Assembly: GCF_018437265.1 (NCBI RefSeq)
Contig: NZ_JAAMFL010000001.1
Location: 62,001-126,000 of the forward strand
Length of the DNA: 64,000 bases
Source of the DNA: Fructobacillus parabroussonetiae
GTDB taxonomy: Bacteria; Bacillota; Bacilli; Lactobacillales; Lactobacillaceae
Direction: 5' to 3'
The position numbers were made by a program, and so were the translations under genes. Below are positions 1-10,010 of the stretch, one piece after another; position 1 is the first letter of the stretch, and every line of letters starts with the position of its first letter. The notes beneath the pieces were generated by a model, which saw nothing but the letters and a program-made list of their open reading frames with translations, did no database searches and was not told the origin of the DNA.

Positions 1-1
1 T

Positions 2-2140
2 GGTGGTTTGACTCGTGACCGTGCCGGCGTTGAAGTTCGAGACGTTCACTATACCCACTATGGCCGTATTGACCCAATCGAAACGCCCGAAGGTCCAAAC
101 ATTGGTTTGATTAACTCCCTGGCCACTTATGGTCGTATCAACAAGTATGGTTTCATTGAAACACCATACCGCCGTGTTGATTGGGGAACACACAAGGTAA
201 CCGACAAGATTGATTACTTGACGGCCGATGAAGAAGATAACTACATCGTTGCCCAGGCCAACACGGAACTGGAAGATGATGGTTCCTTCGTTCACAACAC
301 GGCCATGGCCCGTTACGGTGAAGAAAACATCGAAACGCCAGTCGAAAAGATTGACTACGTCGACGTTTCGCCTAAGCAGGTTGTTTCGGTCGGAACTTCC
401 GTTATTCCTTTCTTGGAAAACGATGATTCCAACCGTGCTTTGATGGGTGCCAACATGCAGCGTCAGGCCGTGCCTTTGCTCGACCCACACGCACCAATCG
501 TTGGTACCGGTGTTGAATATAAGGCTGCCCACGATTCTGGTGCCGCCGTTATTTCAACGGCTGCTGGAGAAGTGGAATACGTTGATGCGAAGGAAATCCG
601 CGTGCGTCGTGAAGACGGTCAGTTGGATACTTACGAATTGATGAAGTTCCGTCGTTCAAACGGTGGTAAAAACTATAACCAAAAGCCAATTGTCAAAGTC
701 GGTGAACAAATCGATAACGATCAAGTTTTGGCCGATGGTCCATCAATGGAAAAGGGCGAATTAGCCCTTGGACAAAACCCTGTCATTGCCTTCATGACTT
801 GGCATGGTTACAACTTCGAAGATGCCATCGTTTTGAACGAACGATTGGTCCGTGAAGACGTTTATACGTCAATTCACATCGAAGAATATGATTCAGAGGC
901 CCGTGATACAAAGCTTGGCCCTGAAGAAATCACCCGTGAAATTCCAAACACTGGAGAAGAACAGCTCAAGGATTTGGATGAAAACGGTATTATCCGCGTC
1001 GGTGCGGAAGTAAAGGATGGCGACATCCTGGTTGGTAAGGTAACGCCGAAGGGTGTGACTGATCTATCAGCCGAAGAACGACTTTTGCACGCGATCTTTG
1101 GTGAAAAGGCTCGCGAAGTTCGCGATACGTCATTGAAGGTACCACACGGTGGTGGTGGTGTTGTGCAATCCGTTCGCGTCTTTACGCCTGAAAACGGTGA
1201 TGAATTAGCCCCTGGTGTTAACCAGATGGTTCGTGTTTACATCGCTCAAAAGCGTAAGATTCAAGTCGGTGACAAGATGGCCGGTCGTCACGGAAACAAG
1301 GGTACTGTTTCAGTCGTTGTTCCTGAAGAAGACATGCCATACTTGCCAGATGGAACACCAATTGACATCTGTTTGTCACCCATGGGTGTGCCATCTCGTA
1401 TGAACATTGGACAGGTTTTGGAATTGCACTTGGGTTACGCCGCTAAGAAGCTGGGTATCCACGTTGCTTCCCCTGTCTTCGATGGTGCTACTGATGATGA
1501 AATCGAAGAAGCTTTGGCCGAAGCTGGTTTGCCAGCTGATGGTAAGTCTGTCGTTTATGACGGTCAAACGGGTGAAGCCTTCGATAAGCGTGTTGCCGTT
1601 GGTGTCATGCACTACTTGAAGTTGGCCCACATGGTCGATGACAAGATCCACGCTCGTTCAATCGGTCCTTACTCCCTTGTTACGCAACAGCCTCTTGGTG
1701 GAAAAGCCCAGTTCGGTGGACAGCGTTTCGGAGAAATGGAAGTTTGGGCACTGGAAGCATATGGTGCTGCCTATACCTTGCAAGAAATCTTGACTTACAA
1801 GTCAGATGACGTTGCAGGTCGTGTCAAGGTTTATGAATCAATCATTAAGGGTGAAGCAATCCCTAAGCCAGGTGTACCGGAATCATTCCGTGTCTTGGTC
1901 AAGGAATTGCAGGCACTTGGATTGGACATGCGCGTCTTGAACCAAGAAGGTGAAGCCGTTCAATTGAAGCAAATGGATGAAGATGATTCCGTTTTGCCAG
2001 TGGACGCTTTGGAAAAGTTGGCTCGTACGAACCCCGACTTGTTAAACCGCGACGATGAAGAAGTCAAGGTTGCCTTTGATAAGGTGGATGGTCAACAAGA
2101 GACCCAAGAACAAAGCACCTTTAGCGACGAAGAACAATAA
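2..2140 (+). CDS. rpoB: RNA polymerase beta subunit, 3' part (5' end outside window)
   Basis: This is the C-terminal ~713 residues of the beta subunit; the reading frame is open from base 2 and the true start lies upstream of the window. It begins just after the rifampicin cluster I region and includes the [12 protein letters not shown] segment (cluster II). It continues through the [12 protein letters not shown] catalytic-region motif and the [26 protein letters not shown]-type C-terminal clamp segment. The residue before PIETPEGP is Asp (bases 71-73), where most bacteria have Cys. The acidic tail is typical of lactobacilli. It lies 22 bp upstream of rpoC in the usual rpoBC order. Identity is certain; only the N-terminus is missing. 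Confidence 0.98.
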   Translation, partial: GGLTRDRAGVEVRDVHYTHYGRIDPIETPEGPNIGLINSLATYGRINKYGFIETPYRRVDWGTHKVTDKIDYLTADEEDNYIVAQANTELEDDGSFVHNTAMARYGEENIETPVEKIDYVDVSPKQVVSVGTSVIPFLENDDSNRALMGANMQRQAVPLLDPHAPIVGTGVEYKAAHDSGAAVISTAAGEVEYVDAKEIRVRREDGQLDTYELMKFRRSNGGKNYNQKPIVKVGEQIDNDQVLADGPSMEKGELALGQNPVIAFMTWHGYNFEDAIVLNERLVREDVYTSIHIEEYDSEARDTKLGPEEITREIPNTGEEQLKDLDENGIIRVGAEVKDGDILVGKVTPKGVTDLSAEERLLHAIFGEKAREVRDTSLKVPHGGGGVVQSVRVFTPENGDELAPGVNQMVRVYIAQKRKIQVGDKMAGRHGNKGTVSVVVPEEDMPYLPDGTPIDICLSPMGVPSRMNIGQVLELHLGYAAKKLGIHVASPVFDGATDDEIEEALAEAGLPADGKSVVYDGQTGEAFDKRVAVGVMHYLKLAHMVDDKIHARSIGPYSLVTQQPLGGKAQFGGQRFGEMEVWALEAYGAAYTLQEILTYKSDDVAGRVKVYESIIKGEAIPKPGVPESFRVLVKELQALGLDMRVLNQEGEAVQLKQMDEDDSVLPVDALEKLARTNPDLLNRDDEEVKVAFDKVDGQQETQEQSTFSDEEQ

Positions 2141-2162
2141 TTTTAGAAAGGTGACCGAATAG

Positions 2163-5100
2163 ATGGCAATCGATGTTAATAAGTTCGAATCTATGCAAAT
2201 CGGTCTTGCTTCTCCTGATCAAATCCATGACTGGTCTCATGGTGAGGTTAAGAAGCCAGAAACGATTAACTATCGAACGTTAAAGCCTGAAAAAGACGGC
2301 TTGTTTGATGAACGAATCTTTGGGCCTACCAAGGATTACGAATGTGCCTGTGGAAAGTACAAGCGGATTCGTTATAAGGGAATCGTCTGTGACCGCTGTG
2401 GTGTTGAAGTTACTTCTGCCAAGGTTCGTCGCGAACGGATGGGTCACATTGAGTTGGCCGCTCCCGTTACTCACATCTGGTACTTCAAGGGTATCCCATC
2501 ACGAATGGGCTTGGTCTTGGACATGTCACCACGATCATTGGAAGAAATCATTTACTTTGCTTCTTATGTAGTGGTTGACCCAGGTGATGCCCCCGTTGAA
2601 AAGAAGCGCCTTTTGACAGAACGCGAATACCGCGACTTGAAGAAGGAATACGGGGCAAACTTTAAGGCAGGAATGGGTGCCGAAGCCATCAAGGAATTGT
2701 TGGCCGACGTTGACTTGGCTGGTGAAGCCGCTGCCTTGAAGGCTGAATTACAAGAAGCAACTGGTCAAAAGCGTGTTCGTGCGGTTCGCCGTTTGGACAT
2801 CATCGAGGCCTTCTTGCAATCTGACAACAAGCCAGAATGGATGGTCATGGATGTTATTCCAGTTATCCCACCTGACTTGCGTCCAATGGTTCAGTTGGAA
2901 GGTGGCCGTTTTGCCACTTCCGACTTGAACGACTTGTACCGTCGTGTGATTAACCGTAACAACCGTTTGAAGCGTTTGTTCGACTTGCATGCTCCTGGCA
3001 TCATCGTTCAAAACGAAAAGCGTATGCTTCAAGAAGCCGTTGATGCTTTGATGGATAACGGTCGTCGCGGCCGTCCGGTTGCCGGACCTGGTAACCGTCC
3101 ATTGAAGTCCCTTTCACACATGTTGAAGGGTAAGCAGGGACGTTTCCGTCAAAACTTGCTTGGTAAGCGTGTCGACTACTCTGGTCGTTCGGTTATCGAT
3201 GTTGGCCCATTCTTGAAGATGAACCAAATGGGATTGCCACGTCCAATGGCAATCGAATTGTTCCGTCCGTTCATCATGAAGGAATTGACGGCCCGTGGTC
3301 TTGCTGGCAACGTGAAGTCTGCTAAGCGCAAGATCGACAAGGCTGACGAAGACGTTATGGACGTATTGGAAGACGTGATCAAGGAACACCCAGTTCTTTT
3401 GAACCGAGCACCTACCTTGCATCGTCTTGGAATTCAGGCCTTTGAACCCGTTTTGGTTTCAGGTAAGGCCATGCGTCTGCACCCATTGATCTGTGAAGCG
3501 TATAACGCCGATTTCGATGGTGATCAGATGGCCATTCACGTGCCTTTGTCTGATGAAGCACAGGCGGAAGCCCGTTTGCTGATGTTGGCCGCCGGCCACA
3601 TCTTGGCACCAAAGGATGGAAAGCCAATCGTTGCCCCTTCTCAGGATATGGTGATCGGAAACTATTACCTGACGACTGAAGAAGCTGGCCGCGAAGGGGA
3701 AGGCATGATCTTCTCCTCTGTTGACGAAGCCCGTTTGGCCTTCGAAAACAAGTTGGTTCACTACCACACACGTGTTGGTATCCAAACTTCTTCATTCCCA
3801 GCAGAAAAGCCATTTACCGACGAACAACGCGGTAAGATTATGGTGACATCAGTTGGTAAGCTCTTCTTTAACGAAATCTTGCCAGTTGATTTCCCATACA
3901 TTAACGAACCTTCTGATGAAAACTTTGAAGGCATTTCGGACGACTTCTTCATGGAAGCCGGCGAAAACATCCACGACTTCTTGGATGAAAAAGACGTAAT
4001 TAAGCCATTTAAGAAGGGCTTCTTGTCTGACATCATCGCTGCGGTTTACAAGCAATACAAGGTAACGGAAACGTCCTTGCTCTTGGACCGTATGAAGGAT
4101 ATCGGTTATGACATCTCAACCAAGTCTGGTTTGACGGTTGCCATGACCGACGTAACGGAATTGGCCGACAAGCCAGAAATCTTGGAAAACGCCCACAAGG
4201 AAGTGGCAACGGTAACCAAGCAATTCCGTCGTGGTTTGATTACAGACGCTGAACGTTACCAGCGTGTGATCGAAATCTGGTCAAAGGCCAAGGATGTTAT
4301 CCAAGACGAATTGATCCAGACCTTTGATCTCCGTAACCCAATCTACATGATGCAGGATTCCGGAGCTCGTGGTAACATTTCGAACTTCGTTCAGTTGGCT
4401 GGAATGCGTGGTTTGATGGCCGGACCTGGTGGTAAGATTATCGAATTGCCAGTTACATCGAACTTCCGTGACGGCTTGACGGTTATGGAAATGTTTATCT
4501 CAACCCACGGTGCCCGTAAAGGTATGTCCGATACGGCCTTGAAGACGGCCAACTCAGGTTACTTGACCCGTCGTTTGGTCGATGTTGCCCAGGACGTTAT
4601 CGTGCGTGAGTATGACAATGGTTCTGACCGCGGTGTCCAAGTCGCAGCCATTACCGATGGTTCATCAATCGTTGAACCATTGTACGACCGTATCCTCGGT
4701 CGTTACGCGATGAAGACGGTCTTTGATCCGGAAACTGGTGAAAAGATTGTTTCTCGTAACGAGATGATTGATGAAATCGCTGCTAAGAAGATTGATGCAG
4801 CGGGTATTGAAGAAGTCACGATTCGCTCTGTCTTCACTTCAACGACGGAACACGGTGTTTCGGTTCTTGACTATGGTCGTAACTTGGCTACTGGTGAAGA
4901 AGTTGAAGTTGGTGAAGCCGTTGGTACGGTTGCTGCCCAGTCAATCGGTGAACCTGGTACTCAGTTGACCATGCGTAACTTCCACACGGGTGGTGTTGCC
5001 GGTGGAAACGATATCACGCAAGGTTTGCCTCGTGTGCAAGAAATTGTTGAAGCACGTATCCCGAAGGGACGCGCTGAAATTTCTGAAGTAACGGGTAAGA

Positions 5101-5822
5101 TTACATCAATCGAAGAAAACCCAGCCGAACGGACAAAGGACGTCACGATTGAAGGCGAGACTGACACTCGGACTTACACGTTGCCTTTGACTGCTCGTAT
5201 GCGCTTTGGTGAAGGCGACTTTATCAAGCGTGGTGAAGCGATTAACGAAGGACCAATTGATCCTAAGGAATTGCTGGCCGTGACGGATACATTGACGACA
5301 GAATCTTACATGCTGTCTGAAATTCAAAAGGTTTACCGTTTGCAGGGTATCGAAGTTTCCGATAAGCACATCGAAGTAATGATTCGTCAGATGCTTCGTA
5401 AGGTGCGTGTCATGGATCCAGGTCAAACGGACTTGCTTCCAGGAACACTTTTGGATATTGCTGACTTTAAGCGGGCAAACGAACCAGCACTCTTTGCTGG
5501 TAAGGTTCCTGCCACAGCACGTCCTGTCTTGCTTGGAATTACAAAGGCTGCCTTGGAGACGAACTCCTTCTTGTCAGCCGCTTCCTTCCAGGAAACGACT
5601 CGTGTCTTGACGGATGCCGCTATCCGCGGAAAGAACGACCCATTGGTCGGACTTAAGGAAAATGTTATCATTGGTAAGATTATTCCTGCCGGAACGGGTA
5701 TGACGGAATACCGGAAGATCAAGCCTGAAGTTGTTGGCGAAGTCGTGGCAAAGCCCGACGAACCAGCCACTGAAATTGAATCATTAGACGACGTGGCCCA
5801 GAAGATGGACCAAGAAGACTAA
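2163..5822 (+). CDS. rpoC: RNA polymerase beta' subunit
   Basis: Full-length beta' subunit of 1219 residues, the usual length for lactobacilli; together with RpoB it forms the polymerase active centre. The Mg-binding motif NADFDGDQ places the catalytic aspartates at 450, 452 and 454. The N-terminal zinc site is intact (Cys61, Cys63, Cys76, Cys79). The second zinc site found in most bacterial beta' subunits is absent: its four cysteine positions are Asn819, Ser893, Ser900 and Asp903, with unchanged spacing. The start is ATG with GAAAGGTGA upstream. It is followed by a strong terminator, ending the rpoBC unit. Confidence 0.98.
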   Translation: MAIDVNKFESMQIGLASPDQIHDWSHGEVKKPETINYRTLKPEKDGLFDERIFGPTKDYECACGKYKRIRYKGIVCDRCGVEVTSAKVRRERMGHIELAAPVTHIWYFKGIPSRMGLVLDMSPRSLEEIIYFASYVVVDPGDAPVEKKRLLTEREYRDLKKEYGANFKAGMGAEAIKELLADVDLAGEAAALKAELQEATGQKRVRAVRRLDIIEAFLQSDNKPEWMVMDVIPVIPPDLRPMVQLEGGRFATSDLNDLYRRVINRNNRLKRLFDLHAPGIIVQNEKRMLQEAVDALMDNGRRGRPVAGPGNRPLKSLSHMLKGKQGRFRQNLLGKRVDYSGRSVIDVGPFLKMNQMGLPRPMAIELFRPFIMKELTARGLAGNVKSAKRKIDKADEDVMDVLEDVIKEHPVLLNRAPTLHRLGIQAFEPVLVSGKAMRLHPLICEAYNADFDGDQMAIHVPLSDEAQAEARLLMLAAGHILAPKDGKPIVAPSQDMVIGNYYLTTEEAGREGEGMIFSSVDEARLAFENKLVHYHTRVGIQTSSFPAEKPFTDEQRGKIMVTSVGKLFFNEILPVDFPYINEPSDENFEGISDDFFMEAGENIHDFLDEKDVIKPFKKGFLSDIIAAVYKQYKVTETSLLLDRMKDIGYDISTKSGLTVAMTDVTELADKPEILENAHKEVATVTKQFRRGLITDAERYQRVIEIWSKAKDVIQDELIQTFDLRNPIYMMQDSGARGNISNFVQLAGMRGLMAGPGGKIIELPVTSNFRDGLTVMEMFISTHGARKGMSDTALKTANSGYLTRRLVDVAQDVIVREYDNGSDRGVQVAAITDGSSIVEPLYDRILGRYAMKTVFDPETGEKIVSRNEMIDEIAAKKIDAAGIEEVTIRSVFTSTTEHGVSVLDYGRNLATGEEVEVGEAVGTVAAQSIGEPGTQLTMRNFHTGGVAGGNDITQGLPRVQEIVEARIPKGRAEISEVTGKITSIEENPAERTKDVTIEGETDTRTYTLPLTARMRFGEGDFIKRGEAINEGPIDPKELLAVTDTLTTESYMLSEIQKVYRLQGIEVSDKHIEVMIRQMLRKVRVMDPGQTDLLPGTLLDIADFKRANEPALFAGKVPATARPVLLGITKAALETNSFLSAASFQETTRVLTDAAIRGKNDPLVGLKENVIIGKIIPAGTGMTEYRKIKPEVVGEVVAKPDEPATEIESLDDVAQKMDQED

Positions 5823-5830
5823 TCTAAATG

Positions 5831-5870
5831 GCCAGTTGGCGCATCGAAGGGTGTGCGAACTGGCTTTTTT
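5831..5870 (+). terminator. rpoC terminator
   Basis: GCCAGTT and AACTGGC arms enclose an imperfect inner stem and are followed by six T residues, 9 bp after the rpoC stop. Confidence 0.85.
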
Positions 5871-5927
5871 ATTGAGGCAATGAGCAAAATAGAGTAGACT
5901 AGAGAGTAGATAGTAAAGGAGGCTAGT

Positions 5928-6380
5928 ATGGCACAAGTGAAAATTGACTGGGTCGATTGGGTAAAGAAGTGCTCGAAAAAGCAACTTTGGAGCATTGCCA
6001 TCGGACCAGCTATTCTCGTCCTTATCTTATTCATCTGGCGAATTAAGTCTGGTAGTTCGGAATACGAAACGAATTGGTTTGCCTACGCCTTGGCCATCTA
6101 CTATGCCTTGGCATTCAGCCCCGCAGGGGAGCAAATCCAGTACCGGCTCTTTCCTAAGGCCATTCCGCACAACCAATATCAAGTAACCAACTGGTCGCAG
6201 TGGACGCAAGCCCTGATGGCGAGCGTGGTGCTGTTGATTTTGGCCCTGTTGATTTGGCCACCACAAAACCAAGGTGAGATTGCGGTTCACGTCATTTCAG
6301 CCGTTGTCTTAGGATTCGTGGCGATGTGGTCATGGCGCTGGTTTAACGGGATTAAAGCCCAACGACAGTCGAAAAAATAA
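5928..6380 (+). CDS. Small integral membrane protein, unknown function
   Basis: I do not recognise this 150-residue protein. It has a basic N-terminus and four predicted hydrophobic segments, at about residues 21-38, 50-65, 93-110 and 118-137. The last is rich in tryptophan (MWSWRWF), and the C-terminus is basic. The start ATG follows AAAGGAGG at good spacing. It stands alone between two terminators, after rpoC and before mrnC, so it is probably its own transcription unit. Nothing visible indicates a substrate or enzyme activity. Confidence 0.75.
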   Translation: MAQVKIDWVDWVKKCSKKQLWSIAIGPAILVLILFIWRIKSGSSEYETNWFAYALAIYYALAFSPAGEQIQYRLFPKAIPHNQYQVTNWSQWTQALMASVVLLILALLIWPPQNQGEIAVHVISAVVLGFVAMWSWRWFNGIKAQRQSKK

Positions 6381-6390
6381 AGGTTAAAAG

Positions 6391-6428
6391 GCCCAGTCTG
6401 GCGCGTTTTTCAGACTTGGGTTCTTTTT
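6391..6428 (+). terminator. Terminator after the small membrane protein
   Basis: CCCAGTCTG pairs with CAGACTTGGG (one bulge) and is followed by TTCTTTTT. Confidence 0.8.
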
Positions 6429-6586
6429 ACGTCACGGAGAACTTTTTTATTAGGCATAACTCATGAAAAAGTCTTAAAACGGTCAGTTATGACAAAAAAA
6501 CCAATCTTTTGAACGCACGGCTGGGTAATCGACCATTTTGGCATTACACTAAGGGCGTTCGAAGAGTTGATGATTGAAGAGAAAAA

Positions 6587-7006
6587 ATGGAAAAACTCGA
6601 TTACGAACAAATGAATGGGTTGTCTCTTGCTTACATTGGTGATGCCATCTATGAAATCAAAGTCCGCACCCACCTGCTCCACACTGGCTTAACGAAGGTC
6701 AACGACCTCCAAAAAAAGTCCCGCCACTACGTTTCTGCCAAAGCCCACGCTGCCATCTTTGACCAGATGAAAAAAGCGGCTTACCTGACAGAAGAGGAGT
6801 TGCACTACTTTAAGCGGGGGCGTAACGCTAAGTCGTATACGAAGGCCAAGAACACGAATGTTGTGGCCTATCGGATTTCCACCGGTGTTGAAGCGATGGT
6901 GGGCTATCTTTACCTATCTGGGCAAAGCGAGCGGCTAGAAGAAATGATGCAATGGATTTATCAACAAGTGGAAAACGGGAGTGCAGACGATGCCAAAACA
7001 AAGTGA
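6587..7006 (+). CDS. mrnC: Mini-ribonuclease III
   Basis: Mini-III is the dsRNA-binding-domain-free RNase III that trims 23S rRNA ends in Firmicutes. The 139-residue length fits the family. The signature YIGDAIYE (residues 16-23) carries the catalytic Asp19 and Glu23, and the second acidic motif VEAMVGYLYL lies near residues 100-110. It is preceded by a ~160-base leader without a gene and overlaps the start region of rlmB by 17 bases. The order mrnC-rlmB-sigH-rpmG-secE-nusG matches the Bacillus arrangement. Confidence 0.93.
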   Translation: MEKLDYEQMNGLSLAYIGDAIYEIKVRTHLLHTGLTKVNDLQKKSRHYVSAKAHAAIFDQMKKAAYLTEEELHYFKRGRNAKSYTKAKNTNVVAYRISTGVEAMVGYLYLSGQSERLEEMMQWIYQQVENGSADDAKTK

Positions 7007-7742
7007 ACAGGCTTTTATTTACGGACACCACGCGGTAATTGAGGCCTTAAAGGGCGATCAGAGTTTGAACAAACTCTGGATCCAAACGGGACTCAACCCA
7101 CGCTTGGCACAAGAAGCAACCAAGTTGGCGAAGGACCGTGGTTTGGTCATTACTCAGGGGCCAAAGGGGAAACTAGATGAATTAGCCGATCGCGGAAATC
7201 ATCAAGGCTTGGTGCTTTCGGTTGCCGCCTATGATTATGCAGAGTTAGACGACTTGTTTGACAAGGCAGAAGCAGCAGGTGAAGCGCCCTTTTTCCTCAT
7301 TTTAGATGAGATTGAAGACCCTCATAACTTGGGCTCCATTATGCGAACGGCCGATGCTGCCGGCGTACACGGTATCATTATTCCCAAGCGTCGATCCGTG
7401 CAGTTGACTGGAACAGTTGCCAAGGCCTCAACCGGGGCCATTGAACACGTGCCGGTTTGTCGGGTAACCAACCTGGTTCAGACGGTTAAGACACTGAAAG
7501 ACCGGGGATTATGGGTTTTTGGCACGGATATGAACGGCCAGGATTACCGAACGTGGGATGCGAAGGGCGCCACCGCCTTGATTATTGGAAACGAGGGGAA
7601 GGGAATCTCACCCTTACTCAAGAAGCAGGTTGATGCCATGTTGACGATTCCAATGATTGGCCATGTTCAGTCCTTGAATGCGTCGGTTGCGGCTTCACTG
7701 TTGATTTACCAAGCCTTTGGTACGAGACATCCTAAAAATTAG
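6990..7742 (+). CDS. rlmB: 23S rRNA (guanosine-2'-O-)-methyltransferase, SpoU/TrmH family
   Basis: A 250-residue SPOUT methyltransferase. The N-terminal substrate-binding domain begins with FIYGHHAVIEAL. The C-terminal knot carries motif 1 (DPHNLGSIMRTADAAG), motif 2 (IIGNEGKGISP) and motif 3 (IPMIGHVQSLNASVAA), which bind SAM. I chose the ATG at 6990, which has GGGAG eight bases upstream, over an in-frame GTG at 6981. The gene overlaps mrnC and is therefore likely cotranscribed with it. It could be annotated TrmH family in general, but its position supports RlmB. Confidence 0.9.
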   Translation: MPKQSEQAFIYGHHAVIEALKGDQSLNKLWIQTGLNPRLAQEATKLAKDRGLVITQGPKGKLDELADRGNHQGLVLSVAAYDYAELDDLFDKAEAAGEAPFFLILDEIEDPHNLGSIMRTADAAGVHGIIIPKRRSVQLTGTVAKASTGAIEHVPVCRVTNLVQTVKTLKDRGLWVFGTDMNGQDYRTWDAKGATALIIGNEGKGISPLLKKQVDAMLTIPMIGHVQSLNASVAASLLIYQAFGTRHPKN

Positions 7743-7780
7743 GTAGGCCCTCGTTGCCTACCGAAATTCGGGAGGTAACC

Positions 7781-8371
7781 ATGGGGAAGGATTTTTTGCT
7801 GCCGGCAGTTGTGGCAGCACAACGGGGGCACGAATGTGCCTATTGGCTGTTAAAAAGCGCGACGGTGGGGTTGGTCAAACGATTGTATGAAGAACGAATC
7901 GCTGGCCTGCTTCCGTACGATGATTGGGAATCGGAATCGTTGGTCGTGTTATTAAACGCCGTTCGTTGCTTTAGCGTCAACGATCAAAGGGCGCGTTTTT
8001 CAACCTATTACACGCAGGCTTTGATCAATCGGGCAACGGATTTAAAACGAAAAGAGAGTAGCCAAAAGGAGCACTTTCGAGGACAAATGATTCCCTATGA
8101 AACCGTGGGGAGCACACAAGAAAACATTCAAATTAGTGGGGAAAATCCCGAAGAGTTGTTCCTATTAAAAGACACGCTTGAACGTCTTGTTCTGAGAAAG
8201 GGCCAGACTTATGCCATCGGTGTTGCGCGTTTGAGTGGCCATGCGCCTTTGAAAAAACGGCTGACAGGCCAAGAAAAGCGGCAGCTGGAACAAGTTCAGT
8301 ATCATTTCAAAAAAGTCTTGCAGGATGCCCTTTTGACAGACAGGCCTGAGATTGATTCGCTGAAGGACTGA
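7781..8371 (+). CDS. sigH: Sigma-70 family factor of the SigH/ComX type
   Basis: A 196-residue protein without obvious conservation outside sigma region 2: FSTYYTQALINRATDLKRKESS resembles the -10 recognition helix region and the linker after it. Its main support is position, between rlmB and rpmG-secE-nusG, exactly where sigH lies in Bacillus and where sigH/comX lies in lactobacilli. In relatives this factor drives late competence genes. The start ATG at 7781 follows GGGAGGT; an in-frame upstream ATG at 7754 lacks a ribosome binding site. Region 4 is poorly recognisable, so the call is partly contextual. Confidence 0.72.
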   Translation: MGKDFLLPAVVAAQRGHECAYWLLKSATVGLVKRLYEERIAGLLPYDDWESESLVVLLNAVRCFSVNDQRARFSTYYTQALINRATDLKRKESSQKEHFRGQMIPYETVGSTQENIQISGENPEELFLLKDTLERLVLRKGQTYAIGVARLSGHAPLKKRLTGQEKRQLEQVQYHFKKVLQDALLTDRPEIDSLKD

Positions 8372-8426
8372 GCTTGCTTGTTCTCCTATGGGAATCGTGC
8401 TATGATAACAGGAAGTGAGGTTTACT

Positions 8427-8576
8427 ATGCCTAGTCAAAAAGCATCGTTAGCCTGTGACGTTTGTGGTTCGAGAAACTACACGGTGACTTTGTCAAAGGG
8501 CCGTACAGAACGTCTGGGTGTTAATAAATTCTGTCCGCACTGCGGAAAACATACCTTCCATCGGGAAACTAAGTGA
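8427..8576 (+). CDS. rpmG: 50S ribosomal protein L33 (zinc-binding form)
   Basis: This 49-residue protein reads [19 protein letters not shown] onwards and ends FHRETK. It carries two CxxC pairs (CDVC and CPHC), so this is the zinc-containing (C+) form of L33. Start ATG has GGAAGTGAGG upstream. It lies directly before secE with 9 bases between them, as in other Firmicutes. The zinc site is complete, unlike those of several other proteins in this window. Confidence 0.95.
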   Translation: MPSQKASLACDVCGSRNYTVTLSKGRTERLGVNKFCPHCGKHTFHRETK

Positions 8577-8585
8577 GGTTTTTTC

Positions 8586-8762
8586 ATGATTACTTATTTT
8601 AAAAACGTGGCTTCAGAAATGAAGAAAGTGACCTGGTTATCATGGGCACAAACGAATCGTGAAACGATCGCTGTGATTGCAATGTCAATTCTTTTCGGAG
8701 TGTTGATTGGGGCCTTTGATTGGGTCTTGAAGCAAGGTGTTAATTTCTTGGTGGCACACTAA
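8586..8762 (+). CDS. secE: Preprotein translocase subunit SecE
   Basis: A 58-residue single-span SecE of the short Gram-positive type. The cytoplasmic amphipathic part, with the conserved EMKKVTWLSWAQTNRE motif, precedes one transmembrane helix (about residues 27-48). It completes the SecYEG channel. The gene sits between rpmG and nusG as expected and is followed by a hairpin with a T-run. Confidence 0.95.
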   Translation: MITYFKNVASEMKKVTWLSWAQTNRETIAVIAMSILFGVLIGAFDWVLKQGVNFLVAH

Positions 8763-8791
8763 GAAAAGCTGTAGTATACTAAAAACAGCCG

Positions 8792-8816
8792 AAAAAGAGT
8801 CGTTTGACTCTTTTTT
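8792..8816 (+). terminator. Terminator between secE and nusG
   Basis: AAAAAGAGTC and GACTCTTTTTT form a short hairpin with a T-run. A possible -10 (TATACT, 8775-8780) lies just upstream, so this hairpin may also act as an attenuator in a nusG transcript. Confidence 0.7.
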
Positions 8817-8831
8817 ATTTACCAATCATTC

Positions 8832-8861
8832 AAAGGAGGGCGGGCTAGAGCTCGCGGCATT
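8832..8861 (+). promoter_or_regulatory. nusG ribosome binding site separated from the ATG by a hairpin
   Basis: The strong AAAGGAGG (8832-8839) ends 22 bases before the nusG ATG, too far for normal initiation. The bases between can fold: GCGGG (8840-8844) pairs with CTCGC (8851-8855) over a 6-base loop, one pair being G-U. Folding would leave only six bases (GGCATT) between hairpin and ATG and restore normal spacing. No closer start codon of a usual type is in frame. Confidence 0.55.
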
Positions 8862-9431
8862 ATGACGGATTCAATCGAAAAAGCATGGTTTGTTGTGCAC
8901 ACTTACTCAGGATATGAACACAAGGTTCAAGCAAACTTGGAATCACGTACACAAACGATGGGGATGGCGGACCAAATTTTCCGCATCTTGGTACCGGAAC
9001 AAGAAGTTGCGACCGTACAAGACGGTGAAGTGAAGACTTCGATTGAAAACGACTTTCCTGGTTATGTTTTGGTCGAAATGGCCACGCCACAAGATGGCAA
9101 CATGACGGATGAAGCTTGGTACGTTGTTCGTAACACGCCAGGCGTTACTGGATTCCTTGGTTCGCACGGTGCCGGTTCAAAGCCCAACTCATTGTTGCCT
9201 GAAGAAGTTGATTTGCTGATGAAGCGAATGGGCATGACGGGTGAAAAAGTCGTGGACTTAGACGTTGAAGTTGGCCAAACCATCAAGATTGTTGCCGGAC
9301 CATTCAACGGAATGGAAGGGGTTATCCGCTCCATCGATCCCGAAAAGCAAGAAGTCGAAGCAACCGTTGAAGTCTTCGGACGCGAAACACCAACGGAACT
9401 TGGCTTTAACGATATCGACACCAATATCTAA
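8862..9431 (+). CDS. nusG: Transcription termination/antitermination factor NusG
   Basis: A 189-residue NusG, normal length. The NGN domain starts KAWFVVHTYSGYEHKVQANLE-like and includes FPGYVLVEM and VRNTPGVTGFLG; the C-terminal KOW domain includes VGQTIKIVAGPFNGMEGVI. It binds RNA polymerase and links it to Rho or the ribosome. The ATG at 8862 is the first plausible start and keeps the conserved N-terminus; its ribosome binding site is unusually distant. A strong terminator follows. Confidence 0.96.
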   Translation: MTDSIEKAWFVVHTYSGYEHKVQANLESRTQTMGMADQIFRILVPEQEVATVQDGEVKTSIENDFPGYVLVEMATPQDGNMTDEAWYVVRNTPGVTGFLGSHGAGSKPNSLLPEEVDLLMKRMGMTGEKVVDLDVEVGQTIKIVAGPFNGMEGVIRSIDPEKQEVEATVEVFGRETPTELGFNDIDTNI

Positions 9432-9433
9432 TC

Positions 9434-9465
9434 AAAAAAGGCCCTTTACGAGAGGGCCTTTTTTT
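9434..9465 (+). terminator. nusG terminator
   Basis: AAAAAAGGCCCT and AGGGCCTTTTTTT arms with a 7-base loop. Confidence 0.9.
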
Positions 9466-9480
9466 GTTAAAATAATAGGG

Positions 9481-9530
9481 CATGTCAAAGACATGTGTGG
9501 AAGTAGCACTGAAGCTACGCGATACCACAA
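9481..9530 (+). promoter_or_regulatory. rplK-rplA leader with L1-type binding structure
   Basis: Two hairpins lie just before rplK. CATGTC/GACATG is followed by a two-part stem: TGTGG (9496-9500) pairs with CCACA (9525-9529), and GTAGC (9503-9507) with GCTAC (9514-9518). They are separated by an asymmetric internal loop (AA against GCGATA). Such a stem-asymmetric loop-stem resembles the ribosomal protein L1 site used for feedback on L11-L1 mRNA. The assignment to L1 is inferred from structure and position. Confidence 0.55.
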
Positions 9531-9548
9531 CACGAGGAGGAAAATATC

Positions 9549-10010
9549 GTGGCTAAAAAAGTTATCAATGTTGTGAAACTGCAAATTGCCGCTGCTAAAG
9601 CAACGCCAGCTCCACCAGTTGGACCTGCTTTGGGACAAGCCGGTATTAACATTGCACAGTTTACTAAGGAATTTAACGCACGGACTGCTGACCAAGCTGG
9701 TTCAACAATCCCTGTTGAAATTTCTGTTTTCGACGATCGTTCATTCGAATTCGTTACGAAGACGCCACCAGCAGCCGACCAATTGCGTAAGATCGTTGGT
9801 AAGGGTTCTGGTGAACCAAACAAGACCAAGTGTGGTAATGTTACCCTTGATCAAATCCGTGCCATTGCGGAAAACAAGATGGCCGATTTGAACGCAAACG
9901 ACATCACAGCTGCCATGAAGATGATCGAAGGTACTGCCCGTTCAATGGGTGTTACAGTCGACGGTGTGGACTTGACTGTTGATGGAACAGCAATCAAGGA
10001 GGAAGCATAA
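9549..10010 (+). CDS. rplK: 50S ribosomal protein L11
   Basis: A 153-residue L11 with a GTG start preceded by AGGAGG. The N-terminal domain contains the conserved [15 protein letters not shown] segment, and the C-terminal rRNA-binding domain runs to GTARSMGV. It is about 12 residues longer at the C-terminus than the common 141-residue form, with a [14 protein letters not shown]-like tail. It overlaps the rplA start by one base. Confidence 0.96.
   Translation: MAKKVINVVKLQIAAAKATPAPPVGPALGQAGINIAQFTKEFNARTADQAGSTIPVEISVFDDRSFEFVTKTPPAADQLRKIVGKGSGEPNKTKCGNVTLDQIRAIAENKMADLNANDITAAMKMIEGTARSMGVTVDGVDLTVDGTAIKEEA

Noticed and set aside
3412-3813. Minus-strand open frame inside rpoC
   Set aside because: Antisense to a highly conserved, codon-biased gene; composition is typical of a shadow frame.
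6455-6491. Inverted repeat CATAACT/AGTTATG before mrnC
   Set aside because: Short arms with a long centre; no promoter relation or conserved motif to support a function.
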